Assembly: GCA_963971535.1 (NCBI GenBank)
Contig: OZ020587.1
Coordinates: 160,469,856 to 160,533,855, forward strand
Source of the DNA: Notolepis coatsorum
Lineage: Eukaryota; Chordata; Actinopteri; Aulopiformes; Paralepididae
Length of the DNA: 64,000 nucleotides
Reading direction: 5' to 3'
The notes beneath the pieces were generated by a model. That model searched no databases and had not been told where the DNA came from. It saw only the letters and a list, made by a program, of their open reading frames with translations. Of this stretch, positions 22,691-34,227 are shown in pieces. The position numbers and the translations under genes were made by a program. The stretch's first letter is position 1, and each line of letters starts with the position of its first letter.

Positions 22691-24130
22691 TCCTAGCAGC
22701 AACATTCTGGATGGTTTGCAGTTTTTGAATGCTTTTACTAGGGATCGCAATGAGGAGTGCATTGCAATAGTCCCGCCTGGAGGAAACAAAGGCGTGGACG
22801 AGTTTATCGGAATCTGCCAGGGTGAGTGAGGAGTAAACAGAGTTTAGTGATTGTCATAATCTGCCCTTCCAGCCTGGTTCGATTCCTGCACAGGCTGGCC
22901 ACACTATCCCTCCGCCTCAGACTATCCCTCCGCCTCAGAAGGCCTGTCCTGCAGCTCCCTCTAGCGGACTCAATGTGTTACTACTCCCTCTGTTAATCAG
23001 TTTCCATATGTGTAATCTCCTGTTGTCCTCAATGTTTACGTCAATGTTCAATGTGTGTATTGTATTCCTGTGTGTGCTACCTGCTCTGTTTCCCGGTCTG
23101 GTTTAGTGTTGTATTTGTATGTATCATTGTTGTTCCTTAATGCCATGTTATCTATTGTTGTCATTGTTTGTCGTCCAGGTGTGTCTTGTTAGTAATCAGT
23201 CTATTAGTCCCCCTATATATCCTGTCTGTTCCTGTCACTCCCCTGTCGGTTCGTAAACGTTACTTGTGAATTTTGTTGTTATTATTATCATCATTATCAT
23301 AGCATTGTGGTTGTGGTTTCACGCAGCACCTTTCCGTGCGCTCCACGTTTGTACCCTTTGTTATTTGATCATTATCTGCCAGCTTAGGCTGTGGTACATT
23401 TATTGTTTTATTGTTGTAGTTGTACTGTAAAGAGTTAAGTAAAGCCTCTTCCCAACTACACCCCGTTTGTGTCCTGCCTCTCTCTCTCGTTCCTGTTATT
23501 GCGCCTGGGTCCACACATCAACAACGAGATTCTCACAGTAATGTTTCTGATGTGAAAGAAAGGTCTTGCAGAGGTGTTTGATGTGTGTTTCGTATGTGAG
23601 GCGGGGGTCCATTTTCACGCCCAAGTTGGTGACAAGGGTGGAGAGGGGAATGTCCTGACCAGAGAAGGAGATGGTGGTGATGGTGGATGACCGGACCTGG
23701 TGTGGGGTACCGATCAGCATGGCTTGTGTTTTGGAACTGTTGAAACCTGTGGTTCATCCACGCCTTAGTCTCCTCCAGGCAATCGTTCAGTGTGGGGGGT
23801 GATGAAGGTGATGATGGTGTAATCCGGATATACAGCTGGGTGTCATCAGCGTAACAATGGAACGATACACGGTGCCGGCTGATGATGCAGCCGAGGGGGA
23901 GCATGTATAGGGTGAACAGCAGGGGGCCGAGGACGGATCCCTGGGGGACACAGCAGGTGACAGGGTGGTTGGAGGATGTTGCGCCTCCAAGGGAGACACA
24001 CTCAGTCCGACCAGCCAAGAGGGACTGGAACAAGCCAAGGGCTAGGTCGCGGAGTCCGTCGTTGGAATGGAGACAGTCCAGTAGGATCACACACACAATA
24101 TCGTAGCCTAGGCTGCCTATAATAATGCGC
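22691..24130 (-). pseudogene. L2-type LINE RT fragment split by an LTR
   Basis: The minus strand 24130-23524 reads AGRTECVSLGG, CVPQGSVLGPLLFTLY, FHCYADDTQLY and then HIKHLCKT. The gene resumes at 22852-22691 with DSDKLVHAFVSSRRDYCNAL and IQKLQTIQNVAAR. These are standard L2/Rex1-group blocks. The LTR at 22853-23521 separates them. Frame changes are present, for example after YIRITPSS, so it is not functional. The 3' end is cut off at the TTAA MITE. Confidence 0.85.
22853..23521 (+). mobile_element. Solo LTR-like insertion, probably Ty3/gypsy
   Basis: About 670 bp from TGTCATAATCTG to GGGTCCACACA, inserted in the LINE. It has a TATA-like CCCTATATATCC near 23212, an AAGTAAAGCC polyadenylation-type region near 23437 and a pyrimidine-rich 3' end, as in fish gypsy LTRs. 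The exact target duplication is unclear, so the ends are approximate. Fossil. Confidence 0.6.
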
Positions 24131-24139
24131 CGACTGGGG

Positions 24140-25140
24140 CTGCCGGTTTGGGTAGGCATAGCCTAGCCTGGCCTTATATACCCGCTGCCTATGCCTGTGT
24201 GCACGCGCGTGCACATCCGTGCATGTGCTTCTGCTCACAGAGCCGGTTGCTCGGCGTGCAACCCCGTCCCATGACCAACGCACCCCTGGTGGCAGTAAAA
24301 GGGTTAACCTTCTGTGTATTGTCGCAGTTGCCGCTTTGGGTTAAAGAGGTTGTACCTCCGACCCCCCCCCCCCCTAAATCCATTCCTCCTTTGTCGCTTG
24401 AACGAGTATTCAAATATCCAATTGATGCACAGGGATGCTACTATCTGACATAATATATGATAAATAGGATATAAGTCTTTAATTATCCATTGTACCTCTA
24501 TATAGGACCGTACTGTGGAATCTGCTGAAAGGCTACAAAGAAGCCCCCCCCACCCCGCGACCAGATCTTCAAATATATTATTCTCTCTAAAACGGTAAGA
24601 AATACCGCCTGCCGCGGCACTTTATCCCCCGGGGAGCAGATAAATAAACTCGGTATTTCCTGCTGACGCTTTAAATCCCCCGCAATCATCCATCCTCCTC
24701 TCTCTCTCTCACGGCCGCTCCGTACAGCTTCCGCAGATTTATTTATACCCGCTCAGTCCTCCCAGTAATTTACAACAAGTCTCTCACCACACACCCGCGA
24801 GGAATATTATAATACTTGGCCGGATTATTATTCTTTTTTGGATAGTTTATATATACGTTTGATTCTTCTGCCGTAGACTCGACTGTGAGTCGGGCGGGGG
24901 GGGGGGGGGGGGGGGGGGGGCGTGGGTTGGGGGGAAGGGGGGTGGGGTCAGATGAGGTGATTGTTTTTTTTAAAGAGGGGTTAAAGGGGCCAGCTTCGCC
25001 AACTATAACAATGCAGATATTTTGCACATAATCTCCCACACACACGTCCAAAAACTATAAACAGCTTTGCACGCGTTCTTTTTTAGTTTGATGGTTATTG
25101 AGAGTGAAGGAGTTTGAATATGGCCGCCAGTGACGTTGAA
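24140..25140. other. Unassigned; poly-G tract at 24894-24920
   Basis: Contains a GTGCACGCGCGTGCAC palindromic stretch (about 24198), poly-C runs (24361-24374 and 24545), a short self-complementary region around 24590-24660 (GGTAAGAAATACCG and CGGTATTTCC), and a G-run of more than 25 bases. No gene is supported. Confidence 0.5.
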
Positions 25141-25360
25141 TGAATTAATTAAATGAATGAATGAATGAATGAATGAATGCATTTACATTTGACATTTACA
25201 TTTACATTTAGTCATTTAGCTGACGCTTTTATCCAAAGCGACTTACAAGTTCTGTACGACAAGTCATCAGGAAGGGTACAACTCTATCAGCTGAGTAACA
25301 ATGTTCATCAAAGTGTTGCGTGCTACAGTGTAGGTTAGTTATGAATGAAATTAATGAATG
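25141..25360. repeat. (AATG)n plus teleost GTCATTTAGCTGACGC repeat
   Basis: An (AATG)n run (25141-25180), then ACATTTACATTTAGTCATTT and GACGCTTTTATCCAAAGCGA, a conserved motif of many fish repeats. The same family appears at about 32955-33090 and 36560-36700. Confidence 0.75.
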
Positions 25361-25822
25361 AGTCAAGTCAAGTCAAGAGTTTTATTTGTCACGGCATACA
25401 AGTATACAATGAAATGCAGGGAGTCTTGCCCGCAACGATTGTGCATAATACAATAGTAATATAGTAATAACAATAGTAATATATAATAAGAATCCAATAG
25501 AACGACATTGTGCAATAAAACAAGTAAACAAAGTAGGGCATATCGGTATATGTACATGAGTTATTTACAGAGCATGGTAGGACATGCTAGGTCCTGTGGT
25601 AGTGCAAGACACTGTTAGCTATGGATGAGGCACTGGGTCTTTATGTACACTGCTATACAATGCTATATTATACAATCTCAAGTTATACTATACTATTCTT
25701 AAAGTGACCTTTCCTTTTGTAAAGTGACCATAAGTGTGAGCGTGTGCAGCATGAGTGTGTGTGTGCTCATGTTAAAGTGGCTGCTAGTGTGTGAGCGTGT
25801 ACAGTGTGTGTGTTGTGTGTGT

Positions 25823-26980
25823 TCATGTGTGCTTGTGTGTGGAGAGTTCAGTGTTCAAGGCCCTGATGGCCTGGGGGAAGAAGCTGAGCCGAAGTCTCTC
25901 TGTCCTAGTTGCTGGTGTTCGCAGGCGTTTGCCTGACCGCAGCAGCTTGAACAGGCTGTTGTTGGGGTGGTGAGGGTCTTTCATTATTCTGCAGGCTCTG
26001 GATTTGCACCTCTTGTTGTATAGGACCTGCAGGGGTGGTAGTGCAATACCCGTGGTACGCTCGGCTGAGCGCACCACTCTCTGTTGTAGGGCCTTCTTGT
26101 CCTGTGCCGTGCTGTTTCCATACCAGGCAGTGATGTTTCCAGTCAAAATGCTCTCTACAGCTCCGGAGTAGAAGGACTGGAGTATCTTCCCAGATACTCT
26201 GAACTTCCTTAACTGTCTCAGGTGGTAGAGGCGCTGCTTCGCCTTTTTTACGACTGAGTCTATGTGTGTTGTCCATGTCAGATCCTCTGAGATGTGGACC
26301 CCCAGGTACTTGAAGCTGCTCACCCTGTCCACGGTAGCCCCGTTTATCCTCAGTGGTGTGTGTGTCCCCTGCTGTCTCCTCCTAAAATCCACGATCAGCT
26401 CCTTGGTTTTACCAATGTTCAGGAGCAGGCTGTTGTCCTGGCACCAGCGTTCCAGTACCTCAACCTCCTCCCGGTAGGCCTTCTCATCATTGTCCGAGAT
26501 CAGCCCCACCACTACTATGTCGTCCGCAAACTTCACTATGGAGTTGGAGCTGAACTTGGCCACACAGTCATGTGTGTATAGTGAGTACAGCAGGGGGCTC
26601 AAAACACAGCCCTGGGGGGACCCGATGCTCAGGGTGATGGTGTTGGAGGTCTGACCCCCCACCCTGATCGCCTGGGGCCTTTCACTCAGAAAGTCCAGTA
26701 TCCAGGCGCTCAGAGCGGAGCTCAGACCCAGCTCGATCAGCTTGTCCACCAGTCTGGTGGGGACTATGGTGTTGAACGCTGAGCTGTAGTCAATGAACAA
26801 CAATCTCACATAGCCCCCCATCTGGCGGTCTAGGTGAGAGAGGGTGCTGTGCAGTACTTGGGAGACCGCATCATCAGTGGACCTGTTTGGCCTGTATGCA
26901 AATTGCATAGGGTCCATATCACTGGGGAGGGAGGCACAAATGTGATCCTTGACCAGCCTCTCAAAACATTTCATGGCCAC
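25823..26980 (-). pseudogene. LINE reverse transcriptase domain
   Basis: A 385-codon open frame with canonical blocks: FAYRPNRSTDDA, LFIDYSSAFNTIVP, IGSPQGCVLSPLLYSLYTHD and the catalytic KFADDIVV. It is followed by KTKELIVDFRR, FKYLGVHISEDLTW and the C-terminal ITAWYGN, HPNNSLFKLLRSGKRLR and AIRALNTEL. This enzyme performs target-primed reverse transcription of the LINE RNA. Upstream sequence continues in another frame towards the MITE, so the gene is split but this domain is well preserved. Confidence 0.9.
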
Positions 26981-27117
26981 AGAGTGAGTGCCACCGGTCT
27001 GTAGTCATTGAGACCTGTTGGGGAGGATTTCTTTGGTACCGGGATAATGGTAGACATCTTGAAGCAGGCAGGGACCACTGACTCCGCCAGGGATAGATTA
27101 AATATGATGGTGAACAC

Positions 27118-27455
27118 TAGGGATGGGTACCTTTCACATTTGAACCGATACCGGTACCGGTACCGGTACCTGTGAATCGATACCGGTACCCAACGGTACC
27201 TTTTTTCGGTACTTTAGTCTCAAGAAATTTTATTTACCTACCTCAGTCGAAAAAAAAAATCCAAACTTCAAATAACTATAATTTCGACAGTTTTCGGCTT
27301 GTCATTGCTCCGACTGCTTTGTTGTTGAATCAAGTCAAATCCTAGGTAAACATATATTGTGCGTGTGAACGTTGACATGAAAAGAAAAAATTAAAAAAAA
27401 ATAAATTTAAAAAAATTCGGTACCTCAAAAGTACCGAATTCGGTACCCATCCCTA
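27118..27455. mobile_element. hAT MITE inside the LINE
   Basis: Inverted ends TAGGGATGGGTACC and GGTACCCATCCCTA, flanked by the 8-bp duplication GTGAACAC (27110-27117 and 27456-27463). An 8-bp duplication with TAGGG ends is characteristic of hAT. At 338 bp it has no coding capacity. Next to each end lie repeated GGTACC palindromes (four in a row near 27150-27175). Confidence 0.95.
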
Positions 27456-27463
27456 GTGAACAC

Positions 27464-28031
27464 AGGGGCTAGCTGGTTAGCACAGGACTTAAGTATACGT
27501 CCTGTTATTCCTTCTGGGCCAGCAGCCTTTCTGGTGTTCACCTGCATAAATGCTCTTCTCACACTGTGCTCCGTCAATGAGAGAGCGTCCCCGCCCCCTG
27601 CGGATGCCCCCCCCCTCCACAACAGCCGGCGCGCCAGTGACGTCACTAGCCGTTGAGCTAGCGGCGCCACTGTTTGCACCAAACCGTGCGTAGAAGGAGT
27701 TGAGTTTGTCCGCGAGAGAGGCGTCGTCGCTCCCCATTGAGGGGGCGCTGACTTTGTTTCCTGTCTTTCTGCCCAGGTTGTAAGCAGTGGTGCGAGTTTT
27801 CAGAGCTGCTCTGATAGTACTGTCCACCCACGGTTTCTGGTTTGGGAACACCCTCACCTTCTTTGTGGGGACGATACTATCAGCTAAAGTTGCTATGAAG
27901 CTAACAACAGTATCTGCGAACTCGCTGACATCACTGGCGCTTCCCTCAAACATTCCCCAGTCTACGTCCTCTAGAGCGTCCTGAAGTGTGGCCTCTGATT
28001 GGTCGGACCATCTATTTACCTCACGTGACAC
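27464..28031 (-). pseudogene. LINE linker between endonuclease and RT
   Basis: Reads DALEDVDWGMFEG, FPNQKPWVDSTIRAALKTR and LADKLNSFYARFG. In another frame nearer the RT it reads AFMQVNTRKAAGPEGI, a typical N-terminal RT motif. The two frames and the MITE show that the copy cannot be translated as one protein. Confidence 0.8.
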
Positions 28032-28818
28032 GACGGCATCACGTGGATCAGGAAAATGGAGTCATGATCAGATGTGCTTGTAGCCCCCGCTAATGGCGGA
28101 GCCGGTACCGCTTTATAGCCGGCTCTGAACGGGGTGTAGCAGTGGTCGAGCGTGTTTCCTCCCCTGGTGGAGCAGGTGATGTGCTGAAAAAAGGATGGCA
28201 TCACTTTCTTCAGATTTGCCTGGTTGAAATCGCCAGCAATGACCATGGCTGCGTCCGGGTGTTTAATCTGGTGGATGTTGAGATGCGCCTGTGGCTCCGC
28301 CAGGGCCCTGGCGGTGTTCGCTTGGGGAGGGATGTACACCGCAGTCATGATGATCGCGGTAAACTCTCGGGAAGGTGGAACGGGCGACATTAAATGGCCA
28401 GATGTTCCAGGTCCGGCGAGCATGAACGGGAGAGTATCTTTATCTCATTTGGGCTAACCCAGCCGTTGTTGGTAAGAAGACAGACACCCCCGGCGATGCT
28501 CTTCCCGGAGGCTTCTGTACAGTCCGCTCGGAAGACAGAGAAGGAGTCCGAGGGAGAGACGCTGTGGTCCGGAGTCGCTGGTTTCAACCATGTCTCCGTG
28601 AAGCACATGATGTTACAGTCCCTCACCTCTCGCTGGAATTGGACCCTCGCCCGTAAATCGTCCATCTTACCCTCTAGCGAACGTGCATTCGCCAGAAAGA
28701 TGGATGGGATCGCCGGACGGTAAGCAGATCTTTTTAACCTTAATCTGATTCCGCTTCTCCTGCCTCTGTGTTTCTTCCTGCCGCCGCTTTTGTCTCTGTT
28801 GTGGTATATTCTAAGCAC
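28016..28818 (-). pseudogene. LINE apurinic-type endonuclease
   Basis: The first frame (28818-28390) shows FLANARSLEGKMDDLRA and CFTETWLKP, the next (28423-28016) AVYIPPQAN, MVIAGDFNQANL, TLDHCY and TSDHDSIFL. Together these are the motifs of the AP-like endonuclease that nicks target DNA. A frameshift lies between them near 28400. Confidence 0.88.
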
Positions 28819-28820
28819 AT

Positions 28821-30014
28821 ACCCAAGGATTATTACAGTACAATGAGGTTGCTAACTGGAAGGAGAAGAAAGATCATAATGATAGAATGGTCTCCTCATC
28901 TAACTTCAAATATAGCCAGTAGAGAAATAAGCTTGTGCAGCCAGACAACAGCGCTATAGTTTAAAACTCATATGATTTATTTTGCCAAAGGGCTCAGAGT
29001 GAATTAGGTTGTTTTACATACAGGGATCATTTCATATTACATCAAAACATGTTGTACAAAGGATTAATAAGGTTTGCACATCAAACCCAGCATGTACATA
29101 AAACAGTAATCATGTTTATCAAATGAAATAGAGAATACCTTTTGCCATCACATAGTTAAACCTGGTCCAAACTAGGGACCTTTGCTTTAAACTAAACATC
29201 ATCAACAGTGACTATCTGGTTTACTTACGTCGTGGCAATAGCAGTATAGTCTGTGGGTGGGTGGTAGAAACGCAGTGGTGTGGGTGTCTGGCCTGTCAAC
29301 TAACCTTACTGATCCAATATTTATAGGCTATATGACATCATTTTAGACGGCCTTCTAACCAATCACAATTAGCTCTAAATATGGAGTTGTTCCAATTAGG
29401 TTTCTTGATTTCTAAAAACAGGAGGTTCTTCTGTGGGGGCCGTCTGTTTCTTGCATTCCAATCAGGTGATCTTCTGTGGGGGCTGACTATCTCCTCGTCG
29501 TGTGTTGTGCTGCAGCAAACAGAAAGGGGTCTGTTTTGGCCCCCCTCCTTTGCTGCTATAGCATTCTTCCACAGAGGCATCTCCTATTTAAAAATGTTAC
29601 CAAGTATCTCTAGTGTATTATGAATTACACTCTTCCAGTATTATCACAGTTTTACTCTTTTGCTTACATTTAGATACTAAACAGTTGATTAATAGATAAC
29701 TTGATACGTATTTTACCAGACTAAGCTTTGGTAATTTAAGCCTTATTTTCTATATATATGGTTTACACCAGGAGTGAAATGACACTATTATCTTCATAAT
29801 TAGTTTGACATTTCTAAATGGCATTCAAATACCTTTTATCTAATATGGTTTAATTAGTTTCAGTCTTAACATTCTGTAAGCACATTCTTCTTGTTATCTA
29901 GTTTGGGCTGGTCTGCTGTGGCCCCATTACCATACAATCCTCAGTCACACGAGTGGGGGTTTGTTGAAATGACTGTTTCCTAAATACAGTTCAACAACAG
30001 TGGGGGTTTGGTTG
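28821..30014. other. AT-rich unassigned sequence, possible minus-strand LTR remnant
   Basis: No ORF is supported. On the minus strand there is a TATAAATA at about 29320-29327 and an AATAAA-type signal near 28978, spaced as in an LTR, but I could not find ends. The gypsy element at 30015-35302 inserted at its right side, and the same sequence resumes at 35303. Confidence 0.35.
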
Positions 30015-31119
30015 TGTAAGGTTTGGTTCTTTCCCCACCACGGGCTTCTTGAAGTACTGTGATGATTGGTCCGCTGCTCTCCCACTCGCTCTGTTCCTTT
30101 AAGCCTACTCGCTCTGTTTCCATTAGTCTTCTGTTAATCATTGCATTCCCCTATTCACACGCTTCTTCCCATAGACGTCGTTGATTGGTGCTCCCCCAAC
30201 CACACGCTTGTCAATCACATCCCTCAGCTGTCACTGCTTGTCAATTAAGCTTTCCCTGATTATTTATACCCCTTTTCCCCATTCAAGTTTTGTTGGATCG
30301 TTTTGATATTTCTGTTGCATTCGCCGTTCCTGCTGCCTGCTGTTGTTTCCCTGTGCTTTGCCTCCAGGATATTCAAGAAGCATTCCTCTTGGACATCCTT
30401 TCCCCGAGGCGACGCGCTCGCTCCATTCTGTTCCAACGCTCTTTACGCACAACGCCTGGGTGAGTTTTTTATGACTGTCTTTGATCCAATTCCGTTTTTC
30501 GTGTGTTTATATAACACTGAAGATTTCCAGCTTTTTATCAGACAGTCACTCACCCAGCGTTTAGCCTTTTTTGGATTGTTTCATTGGGATAATATTTTGG
30601 CCTAACATCTCCCACTGTGTGTTTACACACCGAAGATATTATCACATTGGATTTGTATTTTGGGACTTCGCTCACAGTGTTTATTTTGCACCGAAGATAT
30701 CTATCACTTGGGATTGTGTTTGGAACGTTACTCACAGTGTGTATTTACACCGAAGATTCAGTCACTTGGATAACTCTGTTTTCGGGTACAAGTCACCTCT
30801 CCTGTTCACCTGCTCTGTTCCACCTGCACTCTGAGTTAACTCGCTCCCTCTCTCTCTCTCGGTCCCGCAACCACCTCGGAGATTCTGCCGAGAGAAGTCT
30901 GCAGAGCGGCTCTGACGTCAGCGTCTGCTTCCCCTGACTACCATCCCAGGAGAAGCTGCAGAGCAGCAACATTCATCCTTGCTTGTATTCCAGTCTTTGT
31001 TTGAACTCTTCCCAGTCTGTGCTGTTTATTTAGTCTTAATAAACAAGCCCTTGTTTTTGGCAACTCTGAATCCTACTCTCTTGTGTCGTTGCGTTTGGGG
31101 TCGGTGTCAAACCATAACA
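30015..31119 (+). repeat. 5' LTR of the gypsy element
   Basis: 1,105 bp. It contains TTATTTATACCCC near 30258 (TATA-like) and three or four imperfect repeats with CACCGAAGAT between 30500 and 30770. A TCTTAATAAACAAG polyadenylation signal lies near 31033. Confidence 0.92.
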
Positions 31120-31135
31120 TTACGATCCAACCAAT

Positions 31136-32568
31136 ATGACGACCCCAGCCGACACAGAGAGAGTCGTCACCTTGGGCATCGAGGGGGTGGTAAGGCGTGC
31201 CCTACGCTTCCATCGCGCTCCAGGCAATGTACCGGTTCATCGTCTCTTTGTCCCCAACTCAGTCCGGTCCCGGGTCCTCCAGTGGGGCCATACCAGCCGG
31301 TTCGCCTGCCACCCGGGCGTTCATCGCACGTTCTCCTTCCTGGCTCGTCGATTCTGGTGGCCCACCATGAGGAGCGACGTCAAGGAGTTCATACTGGCCT
31401 GCGCGGTCTGCGCCCGCAAGAGAGTCAGCACAGCAGTGGCAGTCCAGTTAGAGTCAGCCAGGGAACACAGCCTACAGCTGGATGCGGCTGCGGCAGCTGT
31501 ACTGGAACTCAGGGAGCAGGTCCAGCTTATTCAAGGGTCCCTGGCCGCTCTGGCAGGACAACAATCTGGTATTCTCGTTCAGCTTCACACGCTGTGCGAC
31601 ACCGTTAACGCTTTACTTCCCTCACTTCCTTCAGGAGCATTCCCCGCAGCCCCAGCAGTTCCCACGCTTCCCGATCCCGCACCTCGGGAACCCCGTCTCT
31701 CCGTCCCACGGCTGTTCGACGGCAATCCCGAGGAGTGTGCCACATTCATCATGCAATGTGAGTTGGTTTTCCGTCATCAACCAAGTCGATTCACTTCTAG
31801 AGGGGCCCAAGTGGCCTATATGACAAACTTGCTTTCAGGCCGGGCTGCCCAGTGGGTCACTTCCTCCTGGGCAATGGATGCAGATTTTGTTTTCTCCTAT
31901 CCAGACTTCGTGGCTGAGCTCCGCAGGGTGTTCCACCATCCAGCCCGTGGTCTGGACCCTGGAGCCCGGTTGGGTACCTTCCGACAGGGGAGCGGCGGGG
32001 TAACAGACTACGTCCTGGAGTTTCGACTGGCGGCGGTGGAGAGTGGTTGGAGCGACCCAGCACTTCGCCTAACCTTCATGAGGGGGCTCAGTGACGCAGT
32101 CAAGGACCAGCTCGCGACCCGGGAGGAGCCTAACTCCCTCGAGGACCTGTTCAGCCTCGCCATTCGCATCGACGGACGCCTCCAGGAGAGAAGACGTGAG
32201 AGAACCCGACGGGGACCCCCAGACGTACCCCCCGAGGACCACGACCTCGAGGAGGATTTCAGTACCCCAGACGTACCCCCCGAGGACCACGACCTCGAGG
32301 AGGTTTTCAGTACCCCAGACGTACCCCCCGAGTACCACGACCCCGAGGGGGTTTTCAGGGAGTCCAGGGCTCAGGTCTTTCCGCCTCGCCGGCCTTACGA
32401 CTGTGCCATCGACCTCCGCTCAGGGGCTCCCTTTCCCGGCGGCCACCTCTACAGTGCTGACCGCCCTGCCCCCTCCGTGACTGGTGGGTTTGTTCCCTCC
32501 CGAGCCGTGACCGAGGAGGAACCCATGCAGCTGGGACACAACCGCCTTAGCCCGGCCGAACGGGAGTC
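31136..32568 (+). pseudogene. Integrase zinc-finger segment followed by gypsy gag
   Basis: The first 100 residues carry VPNSVRSRVLQWGH, HPGVHRTFSFLARRFWWPTM and ACAVCARKR. This is the HHCC zinc-binding region normally found at the start of integrase, near the end of pol. Directly after it comes gag: a coiled-coil-like region (LELREQVQLIQGSLAAL), PRLFDGNPEECATFI, AAQWVTSS, YPDFVAELRRVFHHP and LRLTFMRGLSD. Gag would form the particle. Three short near-identical acidic repeats (PDVPPEDHDLEE) follow at about 32219-32350. The order finger-then-gag is unusual. Treat it as a fossil gene. Confidence 0.85.
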
Positions 32569-33330
32569 TAAAACCTAAAACATATGTGTTTATTGTGTCA
32601 GCCAAAAACGAACCTTCTCTCAACTTCCCACATGGCCAGCACTAACTTGAGAACACATATATTCAGGTAAGCTGATGAAAAGCTTTACATAAACATTGTC
32701 AACTGTTCCCAAACAGCACACAAGTCAGTGCACTTTTTGTCAACAGATTTAACTAACATGTTTCACTGTAGGCAGAAAATGAACAATATTATGGGGGTGG
32801 AAAAAAGAAAAAACAAACTACCATAAATAGTACATACACTAAGAGGGAAAATATCACCTAGAGCAGTGGTTCTCAACCTGTGGGTCAGGACCCCCAGGGG
32901 GGGTCCCCACATGATTTTGGGGCCATGGAATGTTTTGTGAGTTACATATTTAAATACATTTTGTCATTTAGCTGACGCTTTCATTCAAAGCAACTTACAA
33001 ATTGTGTACAACAAGTCAGCAGGAGTGGTACATATCTAGCAGCTAAGGATAAGTAGTATTGTTTGTCTAGCAGTGTCGAGCTTGAGTGTTATACTCTTGA
33101 GTACATACTGTACTGTAGTAGTATAGACATATTAGCATAGTTGGTGGTAGTATAGACATGGTAGCTGAAGTAATTTTCATTAATCTATTGTCTCTGTGAT
33201 CGTATAGTTGTATTTACACTTCTACTCTGCGTTGTTGGCATTTTTTTTGGTTTGTTCCCTCCCGAGCCGTGACCGAGGAGGAACCCATGCAGCTGGGACA
33301 CAACCGCCTTAGCCCGGCCGAACGGGAGTC
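32487..33330. repeat. 680-bp insertion flanked by exact 82-bp direct repeats
   Basis: The gag segment 32487-32568 is repeated at 33249-33330. Between them, 32569-33248 is nearly identical to 36180-36852 outside the element. It includes a hAT-type end (CAGTGGTTCTCAACC, about 32864) and the teleost GTCATTTAGCTGACGC motif. Confidence 0.95.
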
Positions 33331-34227
33331 CAGGCTCTTCTCCGGCCGTTGCCTCTACTGTGGCCGGGATGGACACCGTGTCTCCAATTGCCGTGCCCGG
33401 CCAAGAGGACCAGGCTCGCCGGGACCCCGGGAGATCCTGGTGAGCCGTCTTTCCTGTTCCCCCACCCGTGCACCACCCAACCGTCTGGCGGACGTCACCC
33501 TAGCCTGGGCGGACCAGCGGGCGACGGTGGGTGCACTCATGGACTCTGGTGCTGATGGGAGTTTCATGGACGTTGGGTTTACCACCCGGGCCAACATTCC
33601 ACTTGAGGACCTCGAGAGGCCCTTGGAGGTCTTCGCAATGGGTCATCGCCGCCTGGCTGACGTCACTCAACGCACCTGTCCAGTCCTTCTCACCGTTGCT
33701 GGTGACCACGTTGAGAGGCTCCAGTTTTTCTTCACCAGCTCTCCTCTTGTCCCTGTGGTCCTGGGCAGGCCCTGGCTCGCGCTGCACGAGCCCCACATCG
33801 CCTGGTCCTCCGGTACCATCAAGGGGTGGAGCCCCTCCTGTCGTGCCCGGTGTCTTCGGGTGCCGTCCAGCCCCCTCACCGGGTCCCAGTCCCCGTCTCC
33901 GGCCTCCCTCGCCGGTCCTCTGTCCCCGTGCCCGGCCTCCGCTGTCGGGCCCCAGTCCCCGTCTCCGGCCTCCCTCGCCGGTTCTCTGTCCCTGTGCCCG
34001 GCCTCCGCTGTCGGGCCCCAGTCCCCGTGCCCGGCCTCCGCTGTCGGGTCCCAGTCCCCGTCTCCGGCCTCCCTCGCCGGTCCTCTGTCCACGTCTCCGG
34101 TCCCCCTCTCCGAGCCTCTGTCTTTGTCCCCCTCTCCAGTGCCCCTGATCGCCGGCTTCCTTGGGTCCTGTCCGGGCAGGCCGGGGCCGAGTGGGTCGCC
34201 GGGTGGCTCCCGTGGAGGGGGGGGTAC
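33331..34227 (+). pseudogene. Gypsy zinc knuckle and retropepsin-like region
   Basis: Reads CLYCGRDGHRVSNC (a CCHC nucleic-acid-binding knuckle), then LMDSGADGSFMD (the aspartic-protease active-site motif) and VPVVLGRPWL, as in gypsy proteases. A repetitive Ser/Pro region follows (SPASLAGPLSPCPASAVGPQ type) at about 33880-34130, coded by a tandem array of units of about 45-50 bp. The sequence ends at the polypurine tract GTGGAGGGGGGGG before 34228. Fossil. Confidence 0.85.

Larger units (their letters stand above)
25362..28820 (-). mobile_element. Rex/Maui-like LINE, nearly whole, carrying a hAT MITE
   Basis: Endonuclease, linker and RT regions follow in order on the minus strand. The 3' end lies at about 25362-25385 with an AGTCA-type simple tail. 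The 3' UTR is 25386-25822. A 338-bp MITE (27118-27455) splits the gene between linker and RT. The upstream end is near 28820, just before MLRIYHNR; the real 5' end may be missing. Placement in the CR1/L2/Rex group is by motif style. Confidence 0.88.

Noticed and set aside
30979-31608. 209-codon frame across the LTR-interior junction
   Set aside because: Overlaps the better-supported finger-gag frame and has no recognisable domain.
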